From Shewanella psychrophila (GTDB lineage: Bacteria; Pseudomonadota; Gammaproteobacteria; Enterobacterales; Shewanellaceae): DNA of 64,000 bases. The notes under the pieces were generated by a model. It was given only the letters and a program-made list of their open reading frames with translations, was not told the origin of the DNA and did not search any database. The stretch lies in contig NZ_CP014782.1 in the NCBI RefSeq assembly GCF_002005305.1, positions 2,294,001-2,358,000 on the forward strand. The letters run 5' to 3'. Below are positions 53,150-62,959 of the stretch, in pieces. The position numbers and the translations under genes were made by a program. Positions within the stretch are counted from its first letter, which is position 1, and each line of letters starts with the position of its first letter.

Positions 53150-55073
53150 ATGAAAAACCTGAATCCATTTAGTTTGCTGCTAATTCTTGGCCTTTTCCTA
53201 CAAGCTAGCCCCTTTAAAATCTTTGCAGCCGTTGAATTGTCCTCCATAACGTATGCAGAACAAGCCCACTCCCCTGAAGTTGATCGGCAAAATGCTATTT
53301 TCGAATCCTTGCTCGAGCCATTACTGCTGGGGGAAACCTCGAAAATTGCCGAATTCAGTATCATCAGCCCCTATTTAACCTCGCATCTGTATCAAAAAAG
53401 ACAATATCTCAGCCTGTGGAATGACAAAGATTATGCGGCCTCGGTAATAGAGACCATCGGAGACGCCGACGACGAAGGCTTATTTAAAGAGGATTATCAT
53501 TATCAGGAATTGGTATCACTCTACCAGGCCCAAGAACTCGATGATTGGCAAGACCCATATCAGCGGGCTCAATTCGATATCTTGCTCACAGATGCAATCA
53601 TTACCTATGGTATTCACCTGATCAACGGCAAGGTCAATCCAGATACCTTAGGAAAGACCTGGAATTATGATGAGGCCGTCATCAAGCTAGGCACTGTTAT
53701 TGAGGAGCTAAATACCCATATACAGGCTCAAGATATCGCCGAACGATTGGCCCAGTTCAATCCACAACTCACCCCTTATGACGAGTTAAAGTCGGCACTA
53801 AAACACTATCGTCAATTAGCCGATAACCAGACTTTCTCAAACATCAGCTACCTAAGCGTAGTAAAAACCGGCGAAAGCTCTCCCATGTTGCCAAGCATTG
53901 CCCAGAGACTGATTTTACTCAATTACCTCTCTCCTGAGGCGGACATCAGTCACTTTAGCCCTGAGTTTGTTGCAGCCATAAAAAGATATCAAACTGCTCA
54001 TAGCTTGAATGCAGACGGCATCATAGGCAAAGGGACGATAAACTCCCTCAATGTGCCTTTCTCAAGACGTGCAGATCAGGATCAATATGGAGCGAGCCAG
54101 ATGGCTCTCAGCCGATCTCACCGATGAATACATCATCATCAACTTGGCCGGTTACGATCTCTGGATGTATAAAAATGGTCAGCTAGATTGGCAGACAGAT
54201 ATCATCATAGGCAAGATCAATTCAAAGACCCCTCTGTTTAAATCCCGCATCAGTTATCTCGTCGTTAACCCGACCTGGACAGTCCCCCGCAGCATCAACC
54301 GGGAAATAATCGGTAAAATAAAGCGTGATCCTGACTATATAGAGAAGAAGCATTTCATGCTCAAAGAAAGCTCAGGAAAAGCCTTCAATATCGATAAAAT
54401 AGACTGGCAGTCCGTTAATCCAAAAACTTTCAAATATTGGTTCGTACAGAAACCATGGAAAAATAATGCTCTGGGGCAGGTAAAGTTTATCTTTCCTAAT
54501 CGACATGCCATTTATCTCCATGATACACCGACCAAACAACTGTTCGAACACACAGACAGAGCCTTCAGCCACGGCTGTATTCGAGTTAAAAACCCCATAG
54601 TTCTCGCCGAAAAGCTCTTGGCTAGAAATAGAGAAGTCAGTATCGAAAAAGCGCTTAACATTCAGAATGACAAACTGGCTAAACAAGGGAAGCAAGCTCT
54701 GGAATTGGCAAGTAAAATAAAGAGTAAGGCTAGATTGGGAGGTATAGCCCCCTTAACTAACACAGCTTTATTGGCCAGCACAGATCTCAGTTCGATTGAT
54801 ATTCAGCCGATTACAATACCGAAACAATCACCCGTGACAAGCTCAACGGCAGATGAGCTACTCACTCAAACTATTGCTGCGGGTGATACCCAGAAACTCT
54901 ATCTCGATACCCCCATGGAGATCCTCATCATGTATTGGACCGCTGCAACCAATAACGGTGAGCTGACCTTTTACCACGACGTTTATAAACGCGATAACAA
55001 ACTGATTGATTTACTTAAACGTCCACTGGTATCCACGACACGAGTAGAAAAGGAAAGCACCATTAAACTGTAA
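53150..55073 (+). pseudogene. YcbB-type L,D-transpeptidase, frameshifted
   Basis: An L,D-transpeptidase of the YcbB/LdtD type, which makes 3-3 peptidoglycan cross-links in the periplasm. The signal peptide (MKNLNPFSLLLILG...) and peptidoglycan-binding domain (ending AHSLNADGIIGKGTINSLNV) are in one frame. The YkuD catalytic domain (YLHDTPTKQLF, SHGCIRV with the active Cys) is in the +1 frame. The join lies near 54058: TTCTCAAGAC there would read through as FSQD if TTCTCTCAAGAC, so loss of one TC from a TC repeat is the simplest cause. Repaired product ~641 aa. As given, neither half can be functional. Confidence 0.85.
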
Positions 55074-55320
55074 ATCGACGAGTACCTAGTTCCTAGGTGT
55101 AAACTCAAAACTCCTAGGAACTCGAAACTCGTAGCCCATAAATATGGCCCTTTACTTAAAGCTTACAGCTTAAAACTTCAGCCCTAACTCCTCCCCTAAC
55201 TCAAAAAACCTAGCTCTTAACTCACACCTCAAGCCTAATCTCTTATCCGAGTGGCACATTTGCTTGACGTTCCCCCGCGTAATTCCAATTAAAAATTCAA
55301 TGTTCAAAATGGCCATTACC
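55074..55320. other. Repetitive intergenic spacer before liuR
   Basis: Unusual pyrimidine-rich sequence built of related words (AACTC, CCTAACTC, CTTAAAGCTTACAGCTTAAA). It includes a perfect inverted repeat AGTTCCTAGG (55088-55097)/CCTAGGAACT (55113-55122) with a 15-nt loop. No gene. The CTTA/TTAAA words resemble those at 10790-10850. Confidence 0.5.
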
Positions 55321-55336
55321 TTTACCTTTACGTAAA
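55321..55336 (+). promoter_or_regulatory. LiuR-type operator in front of liuR
   Basis: TTTACCTTTACGTAAA has the same 16-bp plan as the site before the valine/isoleucine thiolase (TTTACS-N4-CGTAAA). It is about 45 bp upstream of liuR, consistent with autoregulation and control of the liu operon. Confidence 0.65.
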
Positions 55337-55380
55337 CTTCATATATCGTTCTGGAAAAGTTAAATATTATGGTGTTTTTT

Positions 55381-55779
55381 ATGAGTGAAAATCAGAGCCC
55401 CCAGACAACTTACTCTATTAGCGATCTCTCAAAAGAGTTCGATATTACGACTCGTAGTATCCGTTTCTATGAAGATCAGGGCTTACTTAAGCCTAAGCGT
55501 CGTGGGCAGACTCGCATCTATGGGCTAAAAGATAGGGTGCGTCTTAAACTGATTCTCAGAGGTAAACGTCTGGGCTTTTCTCTCGCCGAGACTCGCCGCC
55601 TATTCGAACTCTACGATGCCGATAAGAACAGCAGCTCACAGCTTCAGACCATGTTAGATCTCGTCGAAGATAAGAAGACATCTCTGCAACAGCAGATGGA
55701 TGACATCAAGGTTGTCTTGATGGAGCTAAATTCAGCCGAACAGCAATGTAGGACGGCGCTGGCGCTTCAAGAGAAATAA
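55381..55779 (+). CDS. liuR: MerR-family regulator LiuR
   Basis: A 132-aa MerR-type regulator: YSISDLSKEFDITTRSIRFYEDQGLL winged-helix start, RRGQTRIYG wing, then a coiled coil. It lacks metal-binding cysteines, unlike CueR. In Shewanella and relatives LiuR controls leucine/valine/isoleucine catabolism. Position directly in front of liuA and the operator at 55321 fit this. An ATG four codons upstream (55369) is the alternative start; neither has a strong ribosome-binding site. Confidence 0.9.
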   Translation: MSENQSPQTTYSISDLSKEFDITTRSIRFYEDQGLLKPKRRGQTRIYGLKDRVRLKLILRGKRLGFSLAETRRLFELYDADKNSSSQLQTMLDLVEDKKTSLQQQMDDIKVVLMELNSAEQQCRTALALQEK

Positions 55780-55889
55780 AGCTCAACAGCAATGAAAATC
55801 TAGCTACAAACCTTATTTACGAACGAAAGTTACAAACAATAATAAAAATCTACTCATTAAAGATTTAAGAAATTGACAGGACACAAGCA

Positions 55890-57059
55890 ATGACTCAACT
55901 CTACTCATCTCTTAATTTCGGCCTAGGCGAAGACGTCGACATGCTGCGTGATGCAGTGCAGAACTTTGCCGCCAATGAAATTGCCCCCATCGCAGCAAAG
56001 ACAGATTCAGACAACGCATTCCCTAATGATCTCTGGCCGGTGCTGGGTGATATGGGCTTGCTGGGTGTCACTGTATCTGAAGAATATGGCGGCGCCGACA
56101 TGGGCTACCTTGCCCACGTGGTTGCCATGGAAGAAATTTCCCGCGCATCGGCCTCAATTGGTCTGAGCTACGGCGCTCACTCTAACTTGTGTGTTAACCA
56201 AATTAACCGCAACGGTAATGCCGAGCAAAAAGACAAATACTTGCCTAAATTGGTCACAGGTGAGCACATTGGTGCCCTTGCCATGAGTGAGCCTAATGCG
56301 GGTTCGGATGTGGTATCGATGAAGCTTCACGCTCGCAAAGAAGGTGACAGATACATCCTGAATGGCAACAAGATGTGGATCACCAACGGTCCCGACGCTC
56401 AAACCTATGTAATCTATGCTAAAACAGAACTGGACAAAGGTGCCCACGGCATCACAGCCTTTATCGTAGATCGTGACTCTAAGGGTTTTAGCACGGCGCA
56501 GAAACTCGACAAACTCGGCATGCGTGGCTCTAACACCTGTGAACTGGTTTTCCAGGATTGTGAAGTACCGGCAGAAAACATACTGGGTGGCCTTAATAAC
56601 GGCGTAAAGGTATTGATGAGCGGTCTGGATTACGAACGAGTGGTGCTTTCCGGTGGTCCTCTGGGGATCATGAACGCCTGTATGGATATCGTCATTCCCT
56701 ATATTCATGAGCGTGAGCAATTTGGTAAATCAATCGGTCAATTCCAGCTAGTACAGGGCAAGCTTGCCGACATGTACACCGGCATGAATGCAGCTAAATC
56801 ATATATCTACAATGTGGCCAAGTCTTGTGACCGAGGTGAAACCACCCGTAAAGATGCCGCCGGTGCCATTCTCTACTCCGCCGAACTCGCCACTAAGATG
56901 GCACTGGATGCGATTCAGCTACTGGGCGGTAACGGTTACGTCAACGAATATGCAACGGGTCGACTACTGCGTGATGCCAAGCTCTATGAAATTGGCGCAG
57001 GTACTTCGGAGATCCGCCGTATGTTAATAGGACGAGAGCTGTTCAACGAGTCTAAGTAG
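55890..57059 (+). CDS. liuA: Isovaleryl-CoA dehydrogenase
   Basis: FAD enzyme converting isovaleryl-CoA to 3-methylcrotonyl-CoA, the first specific step of leucine breakdown. 389 aa; LAMSEPNAGSDVVSMKL, WITNGPDAQTYVIYAKT, QLLGGNGYVNEYATGRLLRDAKLYEIGAGTSEI-type C-terminal signature. The alanine/glutamate pattern and context fit isovaleryl-CoA dehydrogenase. First structural gene of liuABCDE. A 9-bp hairpin (57074-57101) separates it from liuB. Confidence 0.95.
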   Translation: MTQLYSSLNFGLGEDVDMLRDAVQNFAANEIAPIAAKTDSDNAFPNDLWPVLGDMGLLGVTVSEEYGGADMGYLAHVVAMEEISRASASIGLSYGAHSNLCVNQINRNGNAEQKDKYLPKLVTGEHIGALAMSEPNAGSDVVSMKLHARKEGDRYILNGNKMWITNGPDAQTYVIYAKTELDKGAHGITAFIVDRDSKGFSTAQKLDKLGMRGSNTCELVFQDCEVPAENILGGLNNGVKVLMSGLDYERVVLSGGPLGIMNACMDIVIPYIHEREQFGKSIGQFQLVQGKLADMYTGMNAAKSYIYNVAKSCDRGETTRKDAAGAILYSAELATKMALDAIQLLGGNGYVNEYATGRLLRDAKLYEIGAGTSEIRRMLIGRELFNESK

Positions 57060-57073
57060 CTCCACTACACAGA

Positions 57074-57101
57074 GACGATGCCCCATTCATTTGGCATCGT
57101 C
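57074..57101 (+). repeat. Hairpin between liuA and liuB
   Basis: GACGATGCC/GGCATCGTC with a 10-nt loop, 14 bp after the liuA stop. There is no T run of terminator length, so it may set relative mRNA levels within the operon. Confidence 0.55.
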
Positions 57102-57136
57102 ATTTGACCTCAGTTTTGCTCAAAAGGATTGAAACC

Positions 57137-58744
57137 GTGACGCAACTTAGCAGTCGTATAAATTCCCGCAGTGATGAATTCAAGGCAAAACATGAAGACA
57201 TGGCAGCCATAGTTCAAGATCTTAAATTCAAGCTGCAACAGATTGAACAAGGTGGCGGCGACGTCGCCCGTCAGCGCCACCTTTCCCGCGGCAAGTTATT
57301 ACCAAGACAAAGGGTCGAAAAGCTGCTCGATCCTGGCTCACCGTTTCTTGAACTCTCCCAATTCGCCGCCTACGAGTTATATGAAGATGTTGTTCCGGCT
57401 GCCGGCGTTATCGCTGGGATCGGTCGTGTTAGCGGCGTTGAATGTATGATCATAGCTAACGATGCCACTGTTAAGGGCGGCACCTACTACCCAGTCACGG
57501 TTAAGAAACACTTAAGAGCCCAAGAAATTGCCAGTCGCTGTCACTTGCCTTGTATTTATCTGGTGGATTCAGGCGGCGCCTATCTGCCCCGCCAAGATGA
57601 AGTCTTCCCTGACAGGGACCATTTTGGCCGTATTTTCTACAACCAGGCGCAAATGTCAGCCAAAGGTATTCCTCAAATTGCCGTGGTCATGGGCCTATGT
57701 ACCGCAGGTGGTGCCTATGTGCCGGCCATGGCGGACGAATCTATTATCGTCAAAGAGCAAGGCACCATCTTCCTCGCTGGCCCACCTTTAGTAAAAGCGG
57801 CTACTGGTGAAGAAGTCACCGCTGAAGAGCTTGGTGGCGCCGAGGTACACACTAAGATCTCAGGTGTTGCCGATCATTTAGCTCAAAATGATGACCATGC
57901 CCTGGAATTGGCACGCAAAGCCGTCACTCGCTTGAATCATCAAAAAATGATTGCAGCCCAGCTCAGTCCGGTAAAACCACCTAAATTCGATATCAATGAA
58001 CTCTACGGCATAGTCGGTACCGATCTTAAGAAGCCATTCGATATCAAAGAAGTCATCGCACGTGTAGTCGATGACTCTGATTTCGATGAATTCAAGGCAA
58101 ACTACGGTAACACCTTAGTTTGTGGATTCGCCCGTATACACGGCTATCCGGTCGGCATAGTGGCCAACAACGGCATTCTCTTTTCTGAATCAGCCCAAAA
58201 AGGCGCCCATTTTATTGAACTCTGTTGTCAACGTAAGATCCCGCTGCTGTTCTTGCAGAATATCACAGGGTTCATGGTAGGTAAGAAGTACGAGCATGAA
58301 GGCATAGCTAAACACGGCGCCAAGATGGTCACCGCTGTGTCTTGTGCCAACGTGCCTAAATTCACTGTCATCATAGGTGGCAGTTATGGTGCGGGTAACT
58401 ACGGCATGTGTGGCCGTGCATTTGAACCGACCATGATGTGGATGTGGCCCAACGCACGTATCTCAGTAATGGGCGGCGAGCAAGCTGCCGGCGTTTTAGC
58501 CACAGTGAAACGTGATGGTTTAGCCCGTAAGGGTGTCGAATGGTCTGATGATGAAGAGCAAAAGTTCCGTGCGCCTATCGTTGAGCAATACGACAAAGAG
58601 GGACACCCCTACCACGCCAGTGCACGATTGTGGGATGACGGCATTATCGACCCGGCACAAACCCGTGATGTGGTGGGATTAGCCCTATCTGCCGCACTCA
58701 ATGCGCCGATAAAAGAGACCAAATTTGGTGTTTTCCGTATGTAG
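57137..58744 (+). CDS. liuB: 3-methylcrotonyl-CoA carboxylase, carboxyltransferase subunit
   Basis: Beta subunit that transfers CO2 from biotin to 3-methylcrotonyl-CoA. 535 aa with both carboxyltransferase halves: GGAYLPRQDEVFPDRDHFGRIF-type N-terminal signature and GSYGAGNYGMCGRAFEP in the second half. I choose the GTG at 57137 (VTQLSSRINS) because AAAGGA stands just upstream; the open frame from 57104 begins with TTG inside the hairpin region. It works with LiuD. Confidence 0.93.
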   Translation: MTQLSSRINSRSDEFKAKHEDMAAIVQDLKFKLQQIEQGGGDVARQRHLSRGKLLPRQRVEKLLDPGSPFLELSQFAAYELYEDVVPAAGVIAGIGRVSGVECMIIANDATVKGGTYYPVTVKKHLRAQEIASRCHLPCIYLVDSGGAYLPRQDEVFPDRDHFGRIFYNQAQMSAKGIPQIAVVMGLCTAGGAYVPAMADESIIVKEQGTIFLAGPPLVKAATGEEVTAEELGGAEVHTKISGVADHLAQNDDHALELARKAVTRLNHQKMIAAQLSPVKPPKFDINELYGIVGTDLKKPFDIKEVIARVVDDSDFDEFKANYGNTLVCGFARIHGYPVGIVANNGILFSESAQKGAHFIELCCQRKIPLLFLQNITGFMVGKKYEHEGIAKHGAKMVTAVSCANVPKFTVIIGGSYGAGNYGMCGRAFEPTMMWMWPNARISVMGGEQAAGVLATVKRDGLARKGVEWSDDEEQKFRAPIVEQYDKEGHPYHASARLWDDGIIDPAQTRDVVGLALSAALNAPIKETKFGVFRM

Positions 58745-58801
58745 TGGCCTTGGCCATACTAACCGACAAGCCTGTATTGACTAAGCTGTGAGTGCTTAAC
58801 C

Positions 58802-59677
58802 ATGACGACTGAATTGATAGAAAATTTTGAATACGTTTCATGCCAACTAAGTAATGGCGTGGGACAGATGATCCTCAACCGAGCCGACAAGCATAATGCC
58901 TTCGATGAAGTGATGATCAGCGAGATGATCCAAACCCTCGAATATTTTGCTAACAATAGCGAATGTCAGGTACTAGTGCTGAAAGCCAATGGTAAAAACT
59001 TCAGTGCAGGCGCAGATCTCAATTGGATGCGTAAACAGGCCAAAATGGATTTCGAGCAGAACTTATGTGATGCCAACGAGCTTGCCAGGCTGATGTCGAC
59101 CTTAGATAAATTCCCTAAACCCACTCTTGCGCTAATTCAGGGAGCAGCATTTGGTGGCGCGTTAGGACTTATCTGTTGTTGTGATATCGCCATCGCCAAT
59201 GGGCGTGCCAGCTTTTGCTTGAGTGAAGTAAAGCTTGGACTTATCCCGGCGGTTATCAGCCCTTATGTGGTTCGCGCCATGGGACAGAGAGCCTCACGCC
59301 GCTACATGTTGACAGCCGAACGGTTTACTGCCGAAAAGGCACTGGCTTTGCAAGTCATTCATGAAATTAGTAACGACCTCGACGCCGCTGCCGAGCCTAT
59401 AATTCAAAGCTTACTCGCTAACAGCCCACAAGGCATGGCATGGGTTAAAAGCTTGCTGTCTCGCCTCGAAGATGGCGTTATCGATGACACGACTCTAGAT
59501 TATACCAGTGAGCGTATCGCCAGAATTCGGGTATCAAATGAAGGCCAGGAAGGCTTAAATGCCTTCTTCGACAAACGCAGGCCAAACTGGAATGACACCG
59601 TCACTCTTTCCCATGACAGTGCTCAGATCAACGCTCAAATCGATTCAAAAAATATCAGTGGGCAAGGAGCCAAATAA
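58802..59677 (+). CDS. liuC: 3-methylglutaconyl-CoA hydratase
   Basis: A 291-aa crotonase-family enzyme for the hydration of 3-methylglutaconyl-CoA to HMG-CoA. Oxyanion-hole motifs SAGADLNWM and GAAFGGALGLICCCDIA, and SEVKLGLIPAVISPYV at the active site. A ~20-residue tail after the usual end (DSAQINAQIDSK) is a small oddity. Its TAA overlaps the ATG of liuD by one base (TAATG). Confidence 0.93.
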   Translation: MTTELIENFEYVSCQLSNGVGQMILNRADKHNAFDEVMISEMIQTLEYFANNSECQVLVLKANGKNFSAGADLNWMRKQAKMDFEQNLCDANELARLMSTLDKFPKPTLALIQGAAFGGALGLICCCDIAIANGRASFCLSEVKLGLIPAVISPYVVRAMGQRASRRYMLTAERFTAEKALALQVIHEISNDLDAAAEPIIQSLLANSPQGMAWVKSLLSRLEDGVIDDTTLDYTSERIARIRVSNEGQEGLNAFFDKRRPNWNDTVTLSHDSAQINAQIDSKNISGQGAK

Positions 59678-61782
59678 TGTTTAGCCAATCTCTAATTAAA
59701 AAACTATTAATTGCTAACCGTGGTGAAATTGCCTGTCGTATCATCAAAACGGCTAAGTCCATGGGCGTTCGCACTGTTGCCTTATACAGTGACGCCGATG
59801 TCAATGCCCGCCATGTGGCATTAGCCGATGAATCCTTCTACTTAGGCGGCAGTGCGCCAGCAGATTCTTATCTTAAAGCCGATCTGATCTTAGACATCGC
59901 CAAGAAGTCTGGTGCACAGGCCATACATCCGGGATATGGTTTCCTCTCTGAAAATGCCGAATTTGCACGAAAATGTGAGCAAGCCGGCGTAATATTCGTC
60001 GGTCCAACTGCCGATGCCATCGACTCCATGGGCAGTAAAAGCGCCGCAAAAGAGATCATGGGTGCGGCAAGTGTGCCGCTTGTGCCAGGTTATCATGGTG
60101 ACGCACAAGATGATGCATTGCTCGTCAAGGAAGCCAACAAGATGGGCTTCCCCTTACTGATTAAGGCAGCATTTGGCGGCGGTGGTAAAGGCATGCGTAT
60201 CGTCGAGACTAGTGATCAAGTGTTGGAAAACATTCATTCAGCCAGACGTGAAGCCACCTCCTCTTTTGGCAATGACAAACTCCTGATGGAACGCTATTTG
60301 CGTCAGCCTCGTCATGTAGAAGTACAGGTCTTCGCCGACAACTATGGCAACTGCATCTATTTGTCAGATCGCGACTGTTCAATTCAGCGTCGCCATCAAA
60401 AAGTCGTCGAAGAAGCCCCCGCCCCAGGTCTGAGTGACGAACTCAGAGTCGAAATGGGTGAAGCAGCAGTAGCGGCGGCCAAAGCCATCGACTATCGCGG
60501 TGCAGGCACCATAGAATTTCTACTGGATACCGATAACAGTTTCTATTTCATGGAGATGAATACTCGTTTGCAGGTTGAGCATCCGGTCACCGAAATGGTC
60601 ACAGGCCAAGATCTGGTTAAATGGCAGTTAATGGTAGCCAGCGGCAGCCACTTACCCTTGAAACAAGATGAGGTACGTATTCATGGTCACTCATTCGAAG
60701 TGCGTATCTACGCAGAAGATCCACAAAATGACTTTCTTCCCGCCAGTGGTAAGCTGAACTTCCTCCGTGAACCTGAGCAGAGCAAGTTTGTACGCATCGA
60801 CTCGGGCATTCGTGAAAATGATGTGATCAGTAACTTCTATGATCCTATGATCTCTAAGCTTATCGTGTGGGACGAGTCTCGCCCTAGAGCATTGCAACGT
60901 ATGGTCCATTCTCTGGAGTCATACCAGATCAGCGGCTTGAAACACAATATCGAGTTTCTGGCTAACATCACCGAACATAAAGCCTTCAGGGATGCCAATT
61001 TCAGCACCGACTTTATCGAGCGTTACGGCGATGAACTTATTGGTCGTAGCCCCCTTCTGTCACAAGAGTCGGCGTCAAACGATGAACAAAATTCCTTAGC
61101 GCTGGCAGCACTCTACCAGCTCTGCGCCCGAAAAGTCGCCGCTAAAGAATGCGCGGTAAACAGTCATGATCCTTACTCTCCTTGGGGCACGGTAAGCGGA
61201 TTTAGGCTCAATAGCACCAGCACTCACCAGATTTCACTGTTGGATGATAACCATGAAGTTCAGCATCTAGAAGTCAGTGAAGTGATTATTGCTGATCAGT
61301 CTGTCTATCAGGTTCAAATCGATGACAAAACTTATGTATTAAAGGGCGAGTTCATCGATGAAATGCTTCACGCTGAAATTGCCGTAAAAGATGACAATAA
61401 CAAGGCTGCTATCAAGGCATCCGGCCATAAAGTGAAAGTGCCAGTCAGCCAGGTTGAAGAAGATTTCACCCTATTTATCAATACCACCAGCTATCATTAC
61501 CGCGCCATTCAAACTGAGCTAGTTGAAGAGCAAGAGTGTCTCGAAGATAAGCTAAAAGCACCGATGAACGGCACTATAGTGACTCATCTGGTTAATAAGG
61601 GGGATACAGTAACAGCTGGCCAAGGCCTGATGGTCATGGAGGCGATGAAGATGGAATACACTATAGAATCTCCCTTTGACGGCGTAGTATCAGCCTTCTT
61701 CTTCGAACCAGGCGAGCTAGTCACTGACGGCACCATATTGGTAGAAGTCGAGCTTGCTAGGACTGGAAAAGAGAAAGCATGA
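59677..61782 (+). CDS. liuD: 3-methylcrotonyl-CoA carboxylase, biotin-containing subunit
   Basis: A 701-aa alpha subunit with an ATP-grasp biotin carboxylase domain: KLLIANRGEIACRI, AFGGGGKGMRIV, FLEMNTRLQVEHPVTE-type FMEMNTRLQVEHP. The C-terminal biotinyl domain carries VMEAMKMEY, whose second Lys is biotinylated. Translationally coupled to liuC. The last ~40 codons and following bases are duplicated in tandem directly downstream (61805-61962). Confidence 0.95.
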   Translation: MFSQSLIKKLLIANRGEIACRIIKTAKSMGVRTVALYSDADVNARHVALADESFYLGGSAPADSYLKADLILDIAKKSGAQAIHPGYGFLSENAEFARKCEQAGVIFVGPTADAIDSMGSKSAAKEIMGAASVPLVPGYHGDAQDDALLVKEANKMGFPLLIKAAFGGGGKGMRIVETSDQVLENIHSARREATSSFGNDKLLMERYLRQPRHVEVQVFADNYGNCIYLSDRDCSIQRRHQKVVEEAPAPGLSDELRVEMGEAAVAAAKAIDYRGAGTIEFLLDTDNSFYFMEMNTRLQVEHPVTEMVTGQDLVKWQLMVASGSHLPLKQDEVRIHGHSFEVRIYAEDPQNDFLPASGKLNFLREPEQSKFVRIDSGIRENDVISNFYDPMISKLIVWDESRPRALQRMVHSLESYQISGLKHNIEFLANITEHKAFRDANFSTDFIERYGDELIGRSPLLSQESASNDEQNSLALAALYQLCARKVAAKECAVNSHDPYSPWGTVSGFRLNSTSTHQISLLDDNHEVQHLEVSEVIIADQSVYQVQIDDKTYVLKGEFIDEMLHAEIAVKDDNNKAAIKASGHKVKVPVSQVEEDFTLFINTTSYHYRAIQTELVEEQECLEDKLKAPMNGTIVTHLVNKGDTVTAGQGLMVMEAMKMEYTIESPFDGVVSAFFFEPGELVTDGTILVEVELARTGKEKA

Positions 61783-61962
61783 AGATGACTCATGTAATAA
61801 ACGCCATAGAATCTCCCTTTGACGGCGTAGTATCAGCCTTTTTCTTCGAACCAGGCGAGCTAGTCACTGACGGCACCATATTGGTAGAAGTCGAGCCTGC
61901 TAGGACTAAAAATAAAGCTGAAGGAAGAGTGAAAGCATGAAGATGACTCATGTAATAAACGC
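61663..61962 (+). repeat. Tandem partial duplication of the liuD 3' end
   Basis: Copy 1 is 61663-61804 (142 bp: end of liuD, its stop and a short spacer). Copy 2 is 61805-61962 and almost identical, except for a few substitutions and an insert of about 16 bp near its end. Copy 2 lies after the liuD stop codon and is not translated as part of it, so it is a remnant in the liuD-liuE spacer. Confidence 0.92.
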
Positions 61963-61986
61963 AACTGTTGAGCGGAGAGCCTAATA

Positions 61987-62877
61987 ATGTTCCCTAAACA
62001 AGTCAGCATATTCGAAGTCGGTGCCCGTGACGGCCTGCAAAACGAAAAGCCCGTCAGTACTCAGGACAAGATAGTCTTGATACAAGACTTAGCCAAAGCA
62101 GGAATTAAGCGCATCGAAGCGGCAAGTTTTGTGTCACCTAAGTGGGTGCCACAGATGGCCGATTCAGGTGAAGTCTTGCGTAATATGAAGCGTGAAGCAG
62201 ATGTTATCTATAGCGCCCTGACCCCAAACCTAAAAGGTCTGGAACTCGCACTTGACGCTAAAGCCGATGAAGTTGCGATCTTTGGCGCGGCGTCTGAGAG
62301 CTTCTCTCAGCGTAATATAAACTGTTCGATCCAAGAGTCTATCGCTCGCTTTGTGCCACTGATGGAGCGGGCTAAGGCCGAGAACATTCGGGTTCGAGGC
62401 TATGTGTCCTGTGTCTTGGGTTGCCCCTATGAAGGTGAGATTGCCGTGAGCGAAGTGGCCCGAGTGTCTGAAATCCTTTACAAGATGGGCTGCTATGAGA
62501 TCTCACTCGGTGACACCATAGGCGTTGGCACACCAAATAATGCCCGTAAAATGGTGCAAGCCGTCAGCCAAGTCGTGCCAGTTGCTCAACTCGCACTGCA
62601 CTTTCATGATACCTACGGCCAAGCACTGGCGAATATTCTGGCCTGCCTTGAAACCGGCGTCAGTGTCGTCGACTCATCGGTGGCAGGACTCGGTGGATGT
62701 CCCTATGCCAAAGGTGCATCGGGTAACTTAGCCAGCGAAGATCTGGTCTACATGTTACATGGACTCGGTATAGAAACAGGTATAGATATTGATTTACTGG
62801 CAAAGGCCGGCAATAGCATAAGTCAGGCTCTTGGCAGACAGACAGGCTCTAAAGTTGCCCAAGCGTTGATCAGTTAA
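61987..62877 (+). CDS. liuE: Hydroxymethylglutaryl-CoA lyase
   Basis: Cleaves HMG-CoA to acetoacetate and acetyl-CoA, the last step of leucine catabolism. 296 aa, the bacterial length. TIM-barrel start FEVGARDGLQNE with catalytic Arg-Asp, metal-binding HFHDTYGQ, and the active-site loop GGCPYAKGASGN with its cysteine. Separated from liuD by the 158-bp duplicated remnant. Confidence 0.95.
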   Translation: MFPKQVSIFEVGARDGLQNEKPVSTQDKIVLIQDLAKAGIKRIEAASFVSPKWVPQMADSGEVLRNMKREADVIYSALTPNLKGLELALDAKADEVAIFGAASESFSQRNINCSIQESIARFVPLMERAKAENIRVRGYVSCVLGCPYEGEIAVSEVARVSEILYKMGCYEISLGDTIGVGTPNNARKMVQAVSQVVPVAQLALHFHDTYGQALANILACLETGVSVVDSSVAGLGGCPYAKGASGNLASEDLVYMLHGLGIETGIDIDLLAKAGNSISQALGRQTGSKVAQALIS

Positions 62878-62959
62878 GAGCCTTCAGCAGATAAAAGCTA
62901 AGCGCTTCGCTAGAACCTACAAATTAAAGCTCGTACCTTCTACAAAGGAGATAAGAATA

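Noticed and set aside
54051..55073. Stand-alone catalytic transpeptidase gene
   Set aside because: It begins within the peptidoglycan-binding domain without a signal peptide or ribosome-binding site; it is the second half of a frameshifted gene.
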